DNA of 64,000 nucleotides from Ruminococcus sp. (lineage in GTDB: Bacteria > Bacillota > Clostridia > Oscillospirales > Ruminococcaceae): positions 248,001-312,000 of the forward strand of contig JAJBSV010000008.1 in assembly GCA_020861185.1 (NCBI GenBank), given 5' to 3'. This document shows, one piece after another, positions 63,746-64,000 of the stretch. A program made the translations under genes and the position numbers. A model generated the notes under the pieces. The model was not told the DNA's origin, ran no database searches, and saw only the letters and a program-made list of their open reading frames with translations. Every line of letters starts with the position of its first letter. Positions within the stretch are counted from its first letter, which is position 1.

Positions 63746-63798
63746 AGGTGATTGTGATTCCTGTCCGTAACGCAGTTACATCGGCAGACGACTATATT

Positions 63799-63827
63799 AT
63801 TATAGCGACAGTCGGGGCAAAAGTCAA
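63799..63827 (-). promoter_or_regulatory. Promoter of tRNA-Ser
   Basis: On the minus strand: TTGACT (63827-63822), 17 nt, TATAAT (63804-63799), about 54 nt before the tRNA 5' end. It lies just downstream of the MATE gene stop. Confidence 0.82.
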
Positions 63828-63841
63828 GTCTTTTTTGATAT

Positions 63842-64000
63842 TTATTTTTCGACAGCTTCCTGAGGCTCCGCCTCGGTATTTTCCTTCCCTACCCACTTTG
63901 TGGTCTTGAAGAAGGTGATTGACATTATCGTGGAAATAGTCCATCCGACAGGCCAAGCGCACCAGATACCGGTTATGCCTAGCGAAGTCTGCGAGAGTAC
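63842..64000 (-). CDS. C-terminal end of a MATE-family efflux transporter (partial)
   Basis: The last 52 codons of a gene that begins beyond the right edge. The peptide has the closing helices of MATE exporters (GITGIWCAWPVGWTISTIMSI), then FFKTTKW and a hydrophilic tail rich in E, ending at TAA 63844-63842. MATE proteins export drugs or organic cations using sodium or proton gradients. It neighbours the MarR-controlled ABC exporter but on the opposite strand and with a tRNA between them. Confidence 0.75.
   Translation of the reverse strand, partial: VLSQTSLGITGIWCAWPVGWTISTIMSITFFKTTKWVGKENTEAEPQEAVEK

Noticed and set aside
1-64000. CRISPR array, insertion sequence, prophage or integrase
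   Set aside because: No regularly spaced repeats, transposase, recombinase or phage structural motifs were seen; genes next to both tRNAs are ordinary, with no attachment-site duplication noticed.

Overview
The window looks like chromosome from a low-to-moderate GC Bacillota bacterium, class Clostridia, plausibly a gut Oscillospirales or Ruminococcaceae relative. The evidence is a Gram-positive PolC replicative polymerase, the order pyrH-frr-uppS-cdsA-dxr-rseP-ispG-polC, the DUF177-rpmF pair, the gpsA-plsY-der trio, several sporulation-family proteins (SpoIID-like, YlmC/YmxH, SpoIIM-like), and surface carbohydrate proteins (GH30, Cthe_2159-type beta-helix) beside a cytosolic GH3. Most genes lie on the minus strand. 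Consensus vegetative promoters (TTGACA, 16-17 nt, TATAAT) and U-tract terminators are frequent, so transcription units can be read directly.

Layout. 1-4 kb (minus): a MacB/LolD-type ABC ATPase, a membrane-anchored GH30 hydrolase, and an NCS2 purine permease that has lost its N-terminus. 4.1-8.6 kb (plus): a membrane protein, a D-2-hydroxyacid dehydrogenase, proB, proA and a second membrane protein, all behind one promoter. 8.7-20 kb (mainly minus): a SpoIID-like protein, tRNA-Arg(CCT), ychF, trpS, the beta-helix surface protein, a tRNA-thiolation operon (HD protein, MnmA, cysteine desulfurase, TtcA-like), and a tandem-PII protein coupled to a DUF1538 membrane protein. 20-25.6 kb: GtrA-like protein, GH3 beta-glucosidase, a methyltransferase/ParB-fold pair, YlmC, and an unrecognised nine-cysteine protein. 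25.6-40 kb: the envelope/isoprenoid/replication operon, then gpsA-plsY-der and DUF177-rpmF. 40-52 kb: a small P-loop protein, pgi, a broken DacF-like pseudo-carboxypeptidase, an HPr-like protein without its histidine, mtaB, an ABC exporter, an ECF sigma factor with a frameshifted anti-sigma gene, and pgk-tpiA-gpmI. 52-64 kb: an FtsX-type permease, trmL, pyridoxamine kinase, a 59-residue ORF, a DUF624/SpoIIM-like/TPR membrane trio, a MarR-controlled heterodimeric ABC exporter, tRNA-Ser(GCT) and the end of a MATE transporter.

Themes. Housekeeping dominates: tRNA modification (mnmA, ttcA-like, mtaB, trmL), peptidoglycan-lipid and phospholipid precursors (uppS, dxr, ispG, cdsA, plsY, gpsA), lower glycolysis, and proline synthesis. 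Three genes are damaged: the NCS2 permease is 5'-truncated, and the DacF-like and anti-sigma genes each carry a one-base homopolymer frameshift (G7 and A6). Several enzyme-family proteins lack catalytic residues (DacF-like, HPr-like, SpoIID-like). I found no CRISPR array, insertion sequence, prophage, integrase, rRNA or replication origin, and no gene-free stretch longer than 300 bases. I found no unmistakable new defence or mobile system; the best leads are the tRNA-thiolation operon, the tandem-PII/DUF1538 pair, the degenerate-enzyme paralogs and a hairpin that masks the ylmC ribosome site.
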